Part shown: piece after piece, positions 1 through 5,932 of the stretch
How the letters are laid out: each line of letters opens with the position of its first letter
Position numbering within the stretch: the stretch's first letter is position 1
Assembly (NCBI GenBank): GCA_014523665.1
Contig: JAATVR010000063.1
Span: 1-10,430 of the forward strand
Source of the DNA: Nitrososphaerales archaeon TH526
Lineage (GTDB): Archaea; Thermoproteota; Nitrososphaeria; Nitrososphaerales; Nitrososphaeraceae
Direction of reading: 5' to 3'
Length of the DNA: 10,430 nt
Notes under the pieces: generated by a model
Databases searched by the model: none
The model's input: only the letters and a program-made list of their open reading frames with translations
What the model was told of the DNA's origin: nothing
Program-made: the position numbers and the translations under genes

Positions 1-24
1 TACCAATCTGCTTACTCCATAAAG

Positions 25-147
25 ATGCCGAGCAGTATATCTAATTTGCGTCTATCGTTCATTTTATTATTACTGTTCTTGTCGTTGTTGTCAAACACAA
101 ACTATTTCACCCAAGTCTTGGCTGTAAATATGAGAATCAAATATTGA
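25..147 (+). CDS. Possible 40-residue hydrophobic/signal-peptide-like ORF
   Basis: An ATG frame of 40 codons ends in TGA. The frame is also open back to the first base of the window, so it could instead be the tail of a longer gene that starts upstream. The translation has a short polar start, a strongly hydrophobic stretch at about residues 10-22 (FILLLLFLSLLS), then a short polar tail including QVLAVN, which resembles a signal-peptidase site. That would suit a secreted or membrane microprotein, the C-terminal anchor of an upstream protein, or the remnant of a truncated secreted protein. No family is recognised and no clear promoter or ribosome site precedes the ATG. Chance cannot be excluded, because T-rich DNA readily gives leucine/phenylalanine runs. 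Confidence 0.2.
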   Translation: MPSSISNLRLSFILLLLFLSLLSNTNYFTQVLAVNMRIKY

Positions 148-173
148 TTTTGATGCAATTTGTTACCAATGAA

Positions 174-180
174 TTTATAC
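174..180 (+). promoter_or_regulatory. TATA-like box for meaB
   Basis: TTTATAC lies 22-28 bases before the ATG at 202. This is the archaeal TATA spacing expected if transcription starts at or next to that ATG, giving a leaderless mRNA. It argues against the longer TTG (160) and ATG (169) starts, because those would place the box inside the coding region. Confidence 0.45.
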
Positions 181-201
181 CGAATTGGTAATAGCTGGGT
201 C

Positions 202-1125
202 ATGCTTGAGATTGTTAAAAGATTACTCGAAGGGGATCGTAGATCTCTGGCTCGAGCAATTTCCCTGGTTGATAATAACGATCCTGATTCGCAGGATATC
301 ATTCGTGAGATCTTTTCCTTGACGGGTAAATCCAGAACAATAGGTTTTACTGGTCCTGCTGGTGCGGGGAAGAGCTCTCTGATAGGAGCATTGGTGCGAA
401 ATTTTCAAACCATGGGATATCGGATAGCCATCTTGGCCGTTGATCCTACCAGCCCAATAACAGGAGGGGCTATCCTCGGAGACCGCGTTAGGATGCAGGT
501 AACAATGGATGATCACGATGTCTTTATGAGGAGTTTGGCTTCGAGAGGTGCTGTGGGCGGCGTTTCCAATTCGCTTAGGAATGTAATCCGGATTTTAGAT
601 GTTGCCGGATTCGACTTAATTTTAGTGGAGAGCGTTGGAGCTGGCCAGGTAGAAGTTGATATATCTAGAATAGTAGACATTACTATCGTTGTGCTGACTC
701 CTCAGACCGGTGACAACATTCAATCAATAAAGGCTGGTCTTAACGAAATAGGGGAAATCTATGTAATAAACAAAGGCGACCTGGAAGGCTCAGGGAATTT
801 ATTTGATTCCATCTTAGAATTTGTGGGAGACACCGAAAAAAAGCCAGCAGTATTGAAAGTGTCTGCGCGAACGGGCGAGGGTATCACGGACCTGGCCTCA
901 CAAATTAATGAGAAATTAATAAGTAATAAAGAAAGCATAACAGAGAAGAGGATAAGTATGTTGAAAAATGAATTGCAAGAAATGGTATTCCGAGCAGTAG
1001 AACTGAGGACAAGATCGTTTCTCAAAGGCAATCAGGAATATGAGAATTATGTAACTATGGTGATTGAAAAGAAAATTGACCCATACCTGGCTGCTGAACA
1101 GATTTCCGCCACAATCATGAGGTAG
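202..1125 (+). CDS. meaB: Methylmalonyl-CoA mutase-associated GTPase (MeaB/ArgK family)
   Basis: This is a G3E-type P-loop GTPase that gates cobalamin loading and protects or reactivates methylmalonyl-CoA mutase; it acts in the cytosol. From the ATG at 202 it has 307 residues. Visible motifs are the Walker A GPAGAGKS (about 51-58), the family stretch DPTSP..GGAILGDRVRM (from about residue 81), ESVGAGQVE (about 143-151; most relatives have ETVGVGQSE), and the guanine-specificity motif NKGD (190-193). The C-terminal dimerisation arm ends in a DPYLAAEQI motif. TTG 160 and ATG 169 would add 11-14 residues. I chose 202 because family members begin at the equivalent of the LEGDRRSLARAIS segment and a TATA-like box sits at the right distance. 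The mutase gene follows after 12 bases, so the two are probably cotranscribed. The older name, arginine/ornithine transport ATPase, is a misnomer for this family. Confidence 0.93.
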   Translation: MLEIVKRLLEGDRRSLARAISLVDNNDPDSQDIIREIFSLTGKSRTIGFTGPAGAGKSSLIGALVRNFQTMGYRIAILAVDPTSPITGGAILGDRVRMQVTMDDHDVFMRSLASRGAVGGVSNSLRNVIRILDVAGFDLILVESVGAGQVEVDISRIVDITIVVLTPQTGDNIQSIKAGLNEIGEIYVINKGDLEGSGNLFDSILEFVGDTEKKPAVLKVSARTGEGITDLASQINEKLISNKESITEKRISMLKNELQEMVFRAVELRTRSFLKGNQEYENYVTMVIEKKIDPYLAAEQISATIMR

Positions 1126-1137
1126 GTAGCAGAAGTC

Positions 1138-2730
1138 ATGGCTGAATCCAAACCATTAAAGACAGACTCAGGCATTGAGGTAAGAAAAACTTACTCCGAT
1201 TCCGATATTCCGGCGAATATTGCTAATAGCCTTGGAGCCCCTGGGGAATTTCCTTACACTCGTGGAATTTATCCTGAAATGTATCGTGGGAGACTTTGGA
1301 CCATGCGAATGTATAGTGGTTTTGGCAGTGCAGAGGAGACAAATAACAGATTCAAATTCTTGTTGCAGCATGGGCAGACTGGTCTATCTCTTGCTTTCGA
1401 TCTGCCCACCCAAACAGGCCGTGATTCTGATAATCCTCAGTCAGAGGGAGAAGTGGGAAGGACGGGTGTTGCAATCAGCTCTTTGGATGACATGATGACG
1501 TGTTTCGAATCCATACCCCTGGACAGAGTTAGTACATCAATGACCATAAATTCAACCGCCTCGACTCTGCTCTCCCTTTATATCGTTGTAGCAGAGAAGC
1601 AAGGCGTTTCCCCTGACAAGCTCAGGGGTACGACTCAAAACGATATTCTGAAAGAATACATTTCACGCAATACGTACATCTATCCACCTAGACCGTCGCT
1701 TCGACTGATCGGTGATATGATACAATATACGTCAAAGAAAGTACCGCAGTGGTACCCAATCAGCATTTCTGGCTATCACATGAGAGAGGCTGGCTCAAAC
1801 GCCATACAAGAGCTTGCCTTCACATTCGCGAACGCAATAGAGTATATTGATACCTGTCGGCAACGGGGGTTGGATGTTGACTCTTTTGCACCTAGGCTTT
1901 CATTTTTCTTCTGCTGTACAATGGAGTTCTTCGAAGAGATCGCAAAATTCAGGGCTGCTCGCAGAATTTATTCAAAATTGATGAAGGAGAAATTTGGGGC
2001 AAAAGACCCAAAGTCATCCCATCTAAGATTCCACGTGCAAACAAGCGGCGAGTCTCTTACTGCTCAACAAGTAGATAATAACATAGTAAGGGTCTCCTTG
2101 CAAGCCCTGGCAGCCGTGCTGGGAGGATGTCAGTCACTACATACCAACTCTCGTGACGAAGCACTGGCCCTGCCAACGGAGGAATCCGTGAAGGTTGCTT
2201 TAAGGACTCAACAGATAATTGCTAATGAAACAGGAATTACAAAAACTGTTGACCCCCTAGGTGGAGCGTATTATGTAGAGGAGCTTACCGCGACGATCGA
2301 AGATAAAGTTCAAGATTATTTAAGCAGGATTGAATCCATGGGAGGAGCCCTTGCTGCAGTGGAAAAAGGGTACTTTCAAGATGAAATCAGGAAAAACGCT
2401 TACAGGCTAAAGAAAGAGATAGACCAAAATGAGAGAGTCATTGTTGGGGTAAACAAGTTTCAGGACTCAAAAGATCGTGTACCTCAACTCAACTCGATGA
2501 ATCCTGAAGTAGAGAAAAAGCAATTATTACGATTGAAGGAATTTAAATCCTCTAGGGAGCAATCGAAGGTAGACTCGGTTCTATCAGAACTTCTCAAGGC
2601 CTCCGAGAATGAAAATGTAAACTTGATGCCTTATATCATTGAATCGGTGAAGAACCATGCCACGTTAGGCGAGATTAGCGCTGTTTTTAAGCAAGTATTC
2701 GGAGCCTATGTTCCAAAGATATCGTTCTAA
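1138..2730 (+). CDS. mcmA: Methylmalonyl-CoA mutase, large (catalytic) subunit
   Basis: It interconverts (R)-methylmalonyl-CoA and succinyl-CoA by adenosylcobalamin radical chemistry. At 530 residues it covers the TIM-barrel substrate domain and linker only; the roughly 130-residue C-terminal B12 domain with its DxHxxG motif, present in fused mutases, is absent. It must therefore pair with a separate small subunit not found here. The residues that mark a true methylmalonyl-CoA mutase are visible: Tyr59 in MRMYSGFG, Arg189 in PSLRL and His214 in SGYHM, matching Tyr89, Arg207 and His244 of the Propionibacterium enzyme. Isobutyryl- and hydroxyisobutyryl-CoA mutases differ at the Tyr/Arg positions. 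Other conserved blocks are TQNDILKE, FAPRLSFF, QTSGESLTAQ and SLHTNSRDEA. It follows meaB by 12 bases, with only a weak G-rich sequence (GGTAGG) ahead of the ATG. In Nitrososphaeria this step serves the 3-hydroxypropionate/4-hydroxybutyrate cycle; propionate oxidation is the alternative. Confidence 0.95.
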   Translation: MAESKPLKTDSGIEVRKTYSDSDIPANIANSLGAPGEFPYTRGIYPEMYRGRLWTMRMYSGFGSAEETNNRFKFLLQHGQTGLSLAFDLPTQTGRDSDNPQSEGEVGRTGVAISSLDDMMTCFESIPLDRVSTSMTINSTASTLLSLYIVVAEKQGVSPDKLRGTTQNDILKEYISRNTYIYPPRPSLRLIGDMIQYTSKKVPQWYPISISGYHMREAGSNAIQELAFTFANAIEYIDTCRQRGLDVDSFAPRLSFFFCCTMEFFEEIAKFRAARRIYSKLMKEKFGAKDPKSSHLRFHVQTSGESLTAQQVDNNIVRVSLQALAAVLGGCQSLHTNSRDEALALPTEESVKVALRTQQIIANETGITKTVDPLGGAYYVEELTATIEDKVQDYLSRIESMGGALAAVEKGYFQDEIRKNAYRLKKEIDQNERVIVGVNKFQDSKDRVPQLNSMNPEVEKKQLLRLKEFKSSREQSKVDSVLSELLKASENENVNLMPYIIESVKNHATLGEISAVFKQVFGAYVPKISF

Positions 2731-2771
2731 AGGTTTGAATAAAGATTAATGAGCTGCATCAAGACTGTTCC

Positions 2772-2777
2772 TTTTTT
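2772..2777 (+). terminator. Possible T-tract terminator after the mutase gene
   Basis: A run of six T about 42 bases after the mutase stop, within TTCCTTTTTTATCC, is the kind of oligo-T tract at which archaeal RNA polymerase ends transcription. No stem precedes it, and none is required in archaea. It would separate the meaB-mutase unit from the epimerase gene. The rest of the gap (2778-2965) holds no ORF over about 25 codons, and no tRNA T-loop motif was seen on either strand. Confidence 0.3.
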
Positions 2778-2965
2778 ATCCAAATATATTGGACGAATTT
2801 CAGAGTGCGTATGAGTACTAAATTGTCGGGTTCTTTCTGGCTGTGACGGATACCTGGACTCATCGGATAAACAATATTACGCGTCGACTTTATTTAGAAT
2901 GATTCACCAAAGATGGGTAGGCGGCGACCACTCAGTTTCGGCTGATACGCTGGGATCATTTTTCC

Positions 2966-2977
2966 TTGTATATACAA
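2966..2977 (+). promoter_or_regulatory. TATA-like palindrome before the epimerase gene
   Basis: TTGTATATACAA is a perfect 12-base palindrome with a TATA-like core, ending 37 bases before the epimerase start. TBP binding here would put transcription start near 2998 and leave a leader of about 17 bases. Because it is symmetric, it could also direct transcription leftward or be bound by a dimeric regulator. Confidence 0.4.
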
Positions 2978-3014
2978 ATTAATAAGAGACAAAATCATCA
3001 GGATTTGGATATCG

Positions 3015-3416
3015 TTGCGAATTGATCACATCGCCATTGCGGTAAAAGAACTTGAACCAGCTTTGGAGAACTTTAAGAATGTGCTTAATATAAGTCATGT
3101 AGACTTGGAAGATGTTCAGACTGAAAAGGTCAAGGTTGCCATTTTGAAGCTCGAAGATACGAAGATTGAGCTGCTGCAGCCACTAGATGATAGCAGTCCG
3201 ATTTCAAAATTTCTAACAGAGAAGGGTGAAGGTATTCACCACCTCGCCATAACGGCAGATAATATCGAAAAGGATGTTGAACGTGCGTCCTCTAACGGTG
3301 CGAGAATTTTAGGAGGGATTCGTAGTGGTTCTTACGGCCGAAAAATAACCTTTATTCACCCCAAGTCAGTCAATGGGGTGCTGATGGAGATATGTCAGGC
3401 TCCTCCGGAAAGCTGA
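3015..3416 (+). CDS. mce: Methylmalonyl-CoA epimerase (VOC family)
   Basis: It converts (S)-methylmalonyl-CoA, the product of propionyl-CoA carboxylase, into the (R) form used by the mutase. The 133 residues are a full-length two-module vicinal-oxygen-chelate fold. The expected metal ligands can be placed: His5 in IDHIAIAV, Gln55 in IELLQP, His76 in GIHHLAI and Glu125 in VLMEICQ. The start is TTG. No ATG occurs in frame upstream before the TATA-like palindrome, and MRIDHIAIAV matches the usual first residues of the family, so TTG is well supported. A weak AGGAT lies about 11 bases before it. It follows the mutase on the same strand but 284 bases away, with its own candidate promoter. Related VOC proteins (glyoxalase I) share the fold, but length, motifs and neighbours favour the epimerase. 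Confidence 0.93.
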   Translation: MRIDHIAIAVKELEPALENFKNVLNISHVDLEDVQTEKVKVAILKLEDTKIELLQPLDDSSPISKFLTEKGEGIHHLAITADNIEKDVERASSNGARILGGIRSGSYGRKITFIHPKSVNGVLMEICQAPPES

Positions 3417-3465
3417 TGGTCACATCAATATTCCGCTCACTTAAGTTAGATAATAACTGAAAATC

Positions 3466-3639
3466 CTAGCTTATGATGTTAATCCAAGCGCAAGCTCTAC
3501 ACTCCAGAGCGATTGACTCTTCTTCCTTCCGAAGCATTATGAATTTTTTTGATCCACATTTGACACAGATTGGGCATTGCCGTCCTCCTATCACAGGTGA
3601 TTGGCGCGTTGGCTTGCTCGTCAACTTGCACTTAGGCAC
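3466..3639 (-). CDS. Small zinc-ribbon protein, 57 residues, coupled to nadM
   Basis: The frame starts with GTG inside the end of nadM (8-base overlap) and ends with TAG. The product is basic at the N-terminus, then carries C22-P-I-C25-V-K-C28-G and, 18 residues later, C47-R-A-C50. C25xxC28G and C47xxC50 form a normal zinc-ribbon knuckle pair; Cys4 and Cys22 are extra. Between them runs a charged hairpin (KKFIMLRKEEESIALE) of the kind seen in zinc-ribbon beta-sheets. In-frame TTG (3624) and GTG (3594) are alternative starts, the latter giving 42 residues with all four core cysteines. It is the last gene of a metG-nadM-zinc-ribbon run on one strand, probably translated by coupling from nadM. 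I recognise no specific family; a nucleic-acid-binding or scaffold role would be typical of small archaeal zinc ribbons but is inference. Confidence 0.72.
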   Translation of the reverse strand: MPKCKLTSKPTRQSPVIGGRQCPICVKCGSKKFIMLRKEEESIALECRACAWINIIS

Positions 3640-4222
3640 CTTTGTTTGAAGTAGAGGTCGCTAAGACACGTTCCTGTTCTAGTTGGGTCTTTTTCAATTT
3701 TTTTAGGCGTGATATTCCATCGATTTCTTTTATGAATCGTGCAACGGGCGATGGAACAAGGTCTTGCCAATTACCATTTCGAACTATTAAATTTCTTATT
3801 CGAGTGCCATTGAAGATCCTGTTTTTTACGAAAGTGGGTGATCTTACTTTGACATCCTCTGGCAAGAGGAGTTTTACAAATTGATTGCCAGAATATACTG
3901 TCGTGACTTTTGGAATTACCGCTCTAATACCTTCAAACCATGTGTAGTTGTTATAACTATTTGGTACTGGAAGTACGTAGCAATTAGACATACTCAAACC
4001 ATGTATCTTTAAGGTTTCATGCACCATAGTAACTCTTTCTCCTGCAGTGAAGGGGTCATTGAAAGAGAAATTAGCTTCTGGGCTTCCAATTGCTACAACC
4101 AACTCATCACATTCCGAGAGTATTTCTTCAGCCAAACTGAGGTGACCTAGATGGAAAGGCTGATATCTTCCTATCATTAAACCGCGATTTATACTGGCAC
4201 CGAACTCTAATCCACCTTCCAT
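3632..4222 (-). CDS. nadM: Nicotinamide-nucleotide adenylyltransferase, archaeal type
   Basis: It joins NMN and ATP into NAD+ and pyrophosphate, the last shared step of NAD synthesis, in the cytosol. It is a nucleotidyltransferase with the (H/T)xGH signature in IGRYQPFHLGH (His24-His27), the family segment NDPFTAGERV (55-64), VYSGN (109-113), and the C-terminal NGTRIRNLI (138-146), corresponding to the usual SGTxIR. At 196 residues it is longer than the typical 170 or so: about ten extra residues precede RGLMIGR, and a polar, probably disordered tail of about 20 follows RLKKLKK. The next ATG (4177) would cut into the first beta-strand, so the ATG at 4222, which overlaps the end of metG by 16 bases, is preferred. 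Its own stop overlaps the downstream zinc-ribbon gene by 8 bases. Confidence 0.92.
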   Translation of the reverse strand: MEGGLEFGASINRGLMIGRYQPFHLGHLSLAEEILSECDELVVAIGSPEANFSFNDPFTAGERVTMVHETLKIHGLSMSNCYVLPVPNSYNNYTWFEGIRAVIPKVTTVYSGNQFVKLLLPEDVKVRSPTFVKNRIFNGTRIRNLIVRNGNWQDLVPSPVARFIKEIDGISRLKKLKKTQLEQERVLATSTSNKGA

Positions 4223-5856
4223 TTGTCGAGGTCTAGTTTTCTCCTTTCAATCTTTTGGAATAATGGTTGAATTTCACCGATCTTGTGATACGCACTCATA
4301 TCTATTCGTGATGCACGGCTCCAATTCTGGTTGTGTACATTATTATCAAGACCGAGTTGATCCCAAATTCTCTCCGCAGAATTTGGGATGAACGGTTCCA
4401 ATAATATAGCCAATGATTGCACAGCGTTTGCCGACACATAAAGTGTGTTTTGAGCGGAATGACTTTCCTCCCAGGGCTTTTTTTTCTGAAAATACCGGTT
4501 TAGGCTCGAACTGAAATCGAGTATCTCTCTCATTGCATTTTCGATCTCGTTTTTTGCGATTGCAGTCCCAACTACGTCAGAGATACCTGAGATTCTATTA
4601 ATAGTCGAAAGATCAACATCATCGTAAACAGTTGGCTCTGGAACACTGCCATCAAAAGTTGCCTTAATAAAGGACAAGGTTCGATGGATAAAGTTACCAA
4701 TGTTCGCGATGAGTTCATTATTTATACGTTCAATGAACACATCCCAATCGAAATTTGTGTCTGTTTGAGAATAAGGAGTTACACGGGCAAGATAAAACCT
4801 CAGATAATCAGAGGGAAATAATTGCAAGAAATCTTTAAGCCCTATATACCAACCTCTACTCTTGGATATCTTTCGATTGCTCAGCATTAAATGACCTCTA
4901 GTAGGAATATAATCGGGAAGTTTGTATTCGTTTCTAATTCCCATTCGGATAGCTGGTAGGAAAAGATAATGATGGTACACAATATCCTTCCCAATGAAAT
5001 GAAAAATCTCAGAATTATTCCAAAATTCTCTCCCGTCGCTATTATTTCCTGATTTCTTCAAAAATGAAAGTAAGCTAGAGATGTAACAGATATGGTTATC
5101 AAACCAACCGTAGAAAACTTGCCCTTTGGCTTCTGCTTTTGGAATCGGTACCCCCCAAGACAAGTCTCTTGTAATATCCCAGTCTACTAATCCCTCATCA
5201 ATCCATTTCAAAACATAACTTGTGACGTCGGATTGAAGATTGTGGTTCGTAGTCAACCAATCCTTTAACTGTCTTGAGAAGGTTGAAAGTCTAAAAAAAT
5301 AGTGTGTACTCGTTTTTTTAACAGGTACATTACCACAAATTCTACACCTTGGCTCCAAAATCTTATCTGGAACCCTGCCGCAATTTTCACATAGATCTGA
5401 ATATTGATTCTCCGAGGAGCAATAAGGGCACTTTCCCACCACGTATCTATCTGGAAGAAACTTCTTGTCAAACTCGCAGAAAAATTGGACAACATCTTTC
5501 TCATAGATGTGCCCATTCTTGCAAAGTTTATTGAAAATCTCTTGCGTTAGATGAATGTTTTCTTCAGAACTGGTCTGGGAAAAGTAATCAAAGGATATAT
5601 CTAAAGATTCAAAGTCATTCAAATCGCTGTCCCTCCAAGTTTTCACGTACTGTTGTGGTGTGATTGACTCTTTCTCGGCATTTATTAGAATTGGGGTACC
5701 AAAGTCATCAGTGGCACAGAGGTAATACACCTCTCTTCCCAAATGTCGCCAATATCGAGCAAAGATATCGGCGGGCAAATAAGTTGATGCTATATGGCCG
5801 AGATGTATTTCTCCATTCGCATACGGTAGCGCACTCGTGATTATGAGGCTTTTCAT
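4207..5856 (-). CDS. metG: Methionyl-tRNA synthetase
   Basis: A class I aminoacyl-tRNA synthetase that charges tRNA-Met with methionine. The 549 residues show the HIGH-type motif HLGH (18-21), the connective domain with a complete knuckle C143PYC146...C156ENC159 and a half knuckle C171RIC174, GKDIVYHH (289-296), and KMSKS as KISKS (329-333), followed by the helical anticodon-binding domain with PWEE. It lacks the C-terminal EMAP-like tRNA-binding domain of longer MetRS forms. Two parts of the active site look unusual: the methionine-pocket segment normally read as DAPIGY is DNHICY (253-258), and the usual HGT of the ATD/EHGT segment is FGT (DDFGTPI, about 50-56). Overall spacing and motifs still make MetRS the best call. 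The start ATG has a possible upstream TATA box; nadM overlaps its 3' end. Confidence 0.92.
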   Translation of the reverse strand: MKSLIITSALPYANGEIHLGHIASTYLPADIFARYWRHLGREVYYLCATDDFGTPILINAEKESITPQQYVKTWRDSDLNDFESLDISFDYFSQTSSEENIHLTQEIFNKLCKNGHIYEKDVVQFFCEFDKKFLPDRYVVGKCPYCSSENQYSDLCENCGRVPDKILEPRCRICGNVPVKKTSTHYFFRLSTFSRQLKDWLTTNHNLQSDVTSYVLKWIDEGLVDWDITRDLSWGVPIPKAEAKGQVFYGWFDNHICYISSLLSFLKKSGNNSDGREFWNNSEIFHFIGKDIVYHHYLFLPAIRMGIRNEYKLPDYIPTRGHLMLSNRKISKSRGWYIGLKDFLQLFPSDYLRFYLARVTPYSQTDTNFDWDVFIERINNELIANIGNFIHRTLSFIKATFDGSVPEPTVYDDVDLSTINRISGISDVVGTAIAKNEIENAMREILDFSSSLNRYFQKKKPWEESHSAQNTLYVSANAVQSLAILLEPFIPNSAERIWDQLGLDNNVHNQNWSRASRIDMSAYHKIGEIQPLFQKIERRKLDLDKWKVD

Positions 5857-5897
5857 AGATTATCTTGCAACCAGTACTCACGTGATTTGGGTCTAGA

Positions 5898-5904
5898 TTT
5901 TAAA
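5898..5904 (-). promoter_or_regulatory. TATA-like box for the metG operon
   Basis: TTTAAAA on the minus strand (within AAGTTTAAAATC) lies about 45 bases upstream of the metG ATG. It would give a transcription start near 5875 and a leader of roughly 18 bases. It sits in the 76-base gap after the adenosylhomocysteinase gene, so metG could be started here even if some read-through also occurs. Confidence 0.35.
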
Positions 5905-5932
5905 CTTATCATTGTCAAATGCCACCCGTTTT

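Noticed and set aside
102..516. Minus-strand frames across meaB (66 and 97 codons)
   Set aside because: They lie opposite the conserved MeaB P-loop region and have no domain features; shadows of the real gene.
1220..1495. Plus-strand 91-codon frame within the mutase gene
   Set aside because: Out of frame with a highly conserved catalytic domain and without recognisable motifs.
1886..2262. Extra CCTAGG sites in the mutase gene
   Set aside because: They lie in coding sequence without the flanking bases of the intergenic pair, so they are not treated as operators.
2731..3014. Searched for a tRNA or structured RNA in the mutase-epimerase gap
   Set aside because: No GGTTCRANNCC T-loop motif or cloverleaf arms were seen on either strand, and no long inverted repeat.
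3497..3577. 26-codon minus-strand frame with a perfect AGGAGG six bases before its ATG
   Set aside because: The AGGAGG is simply the GGA GGA codons of the zinc-ribbon frame; the alternative product has no motif, while the zinc-ribbon frame has ordered cysteines.
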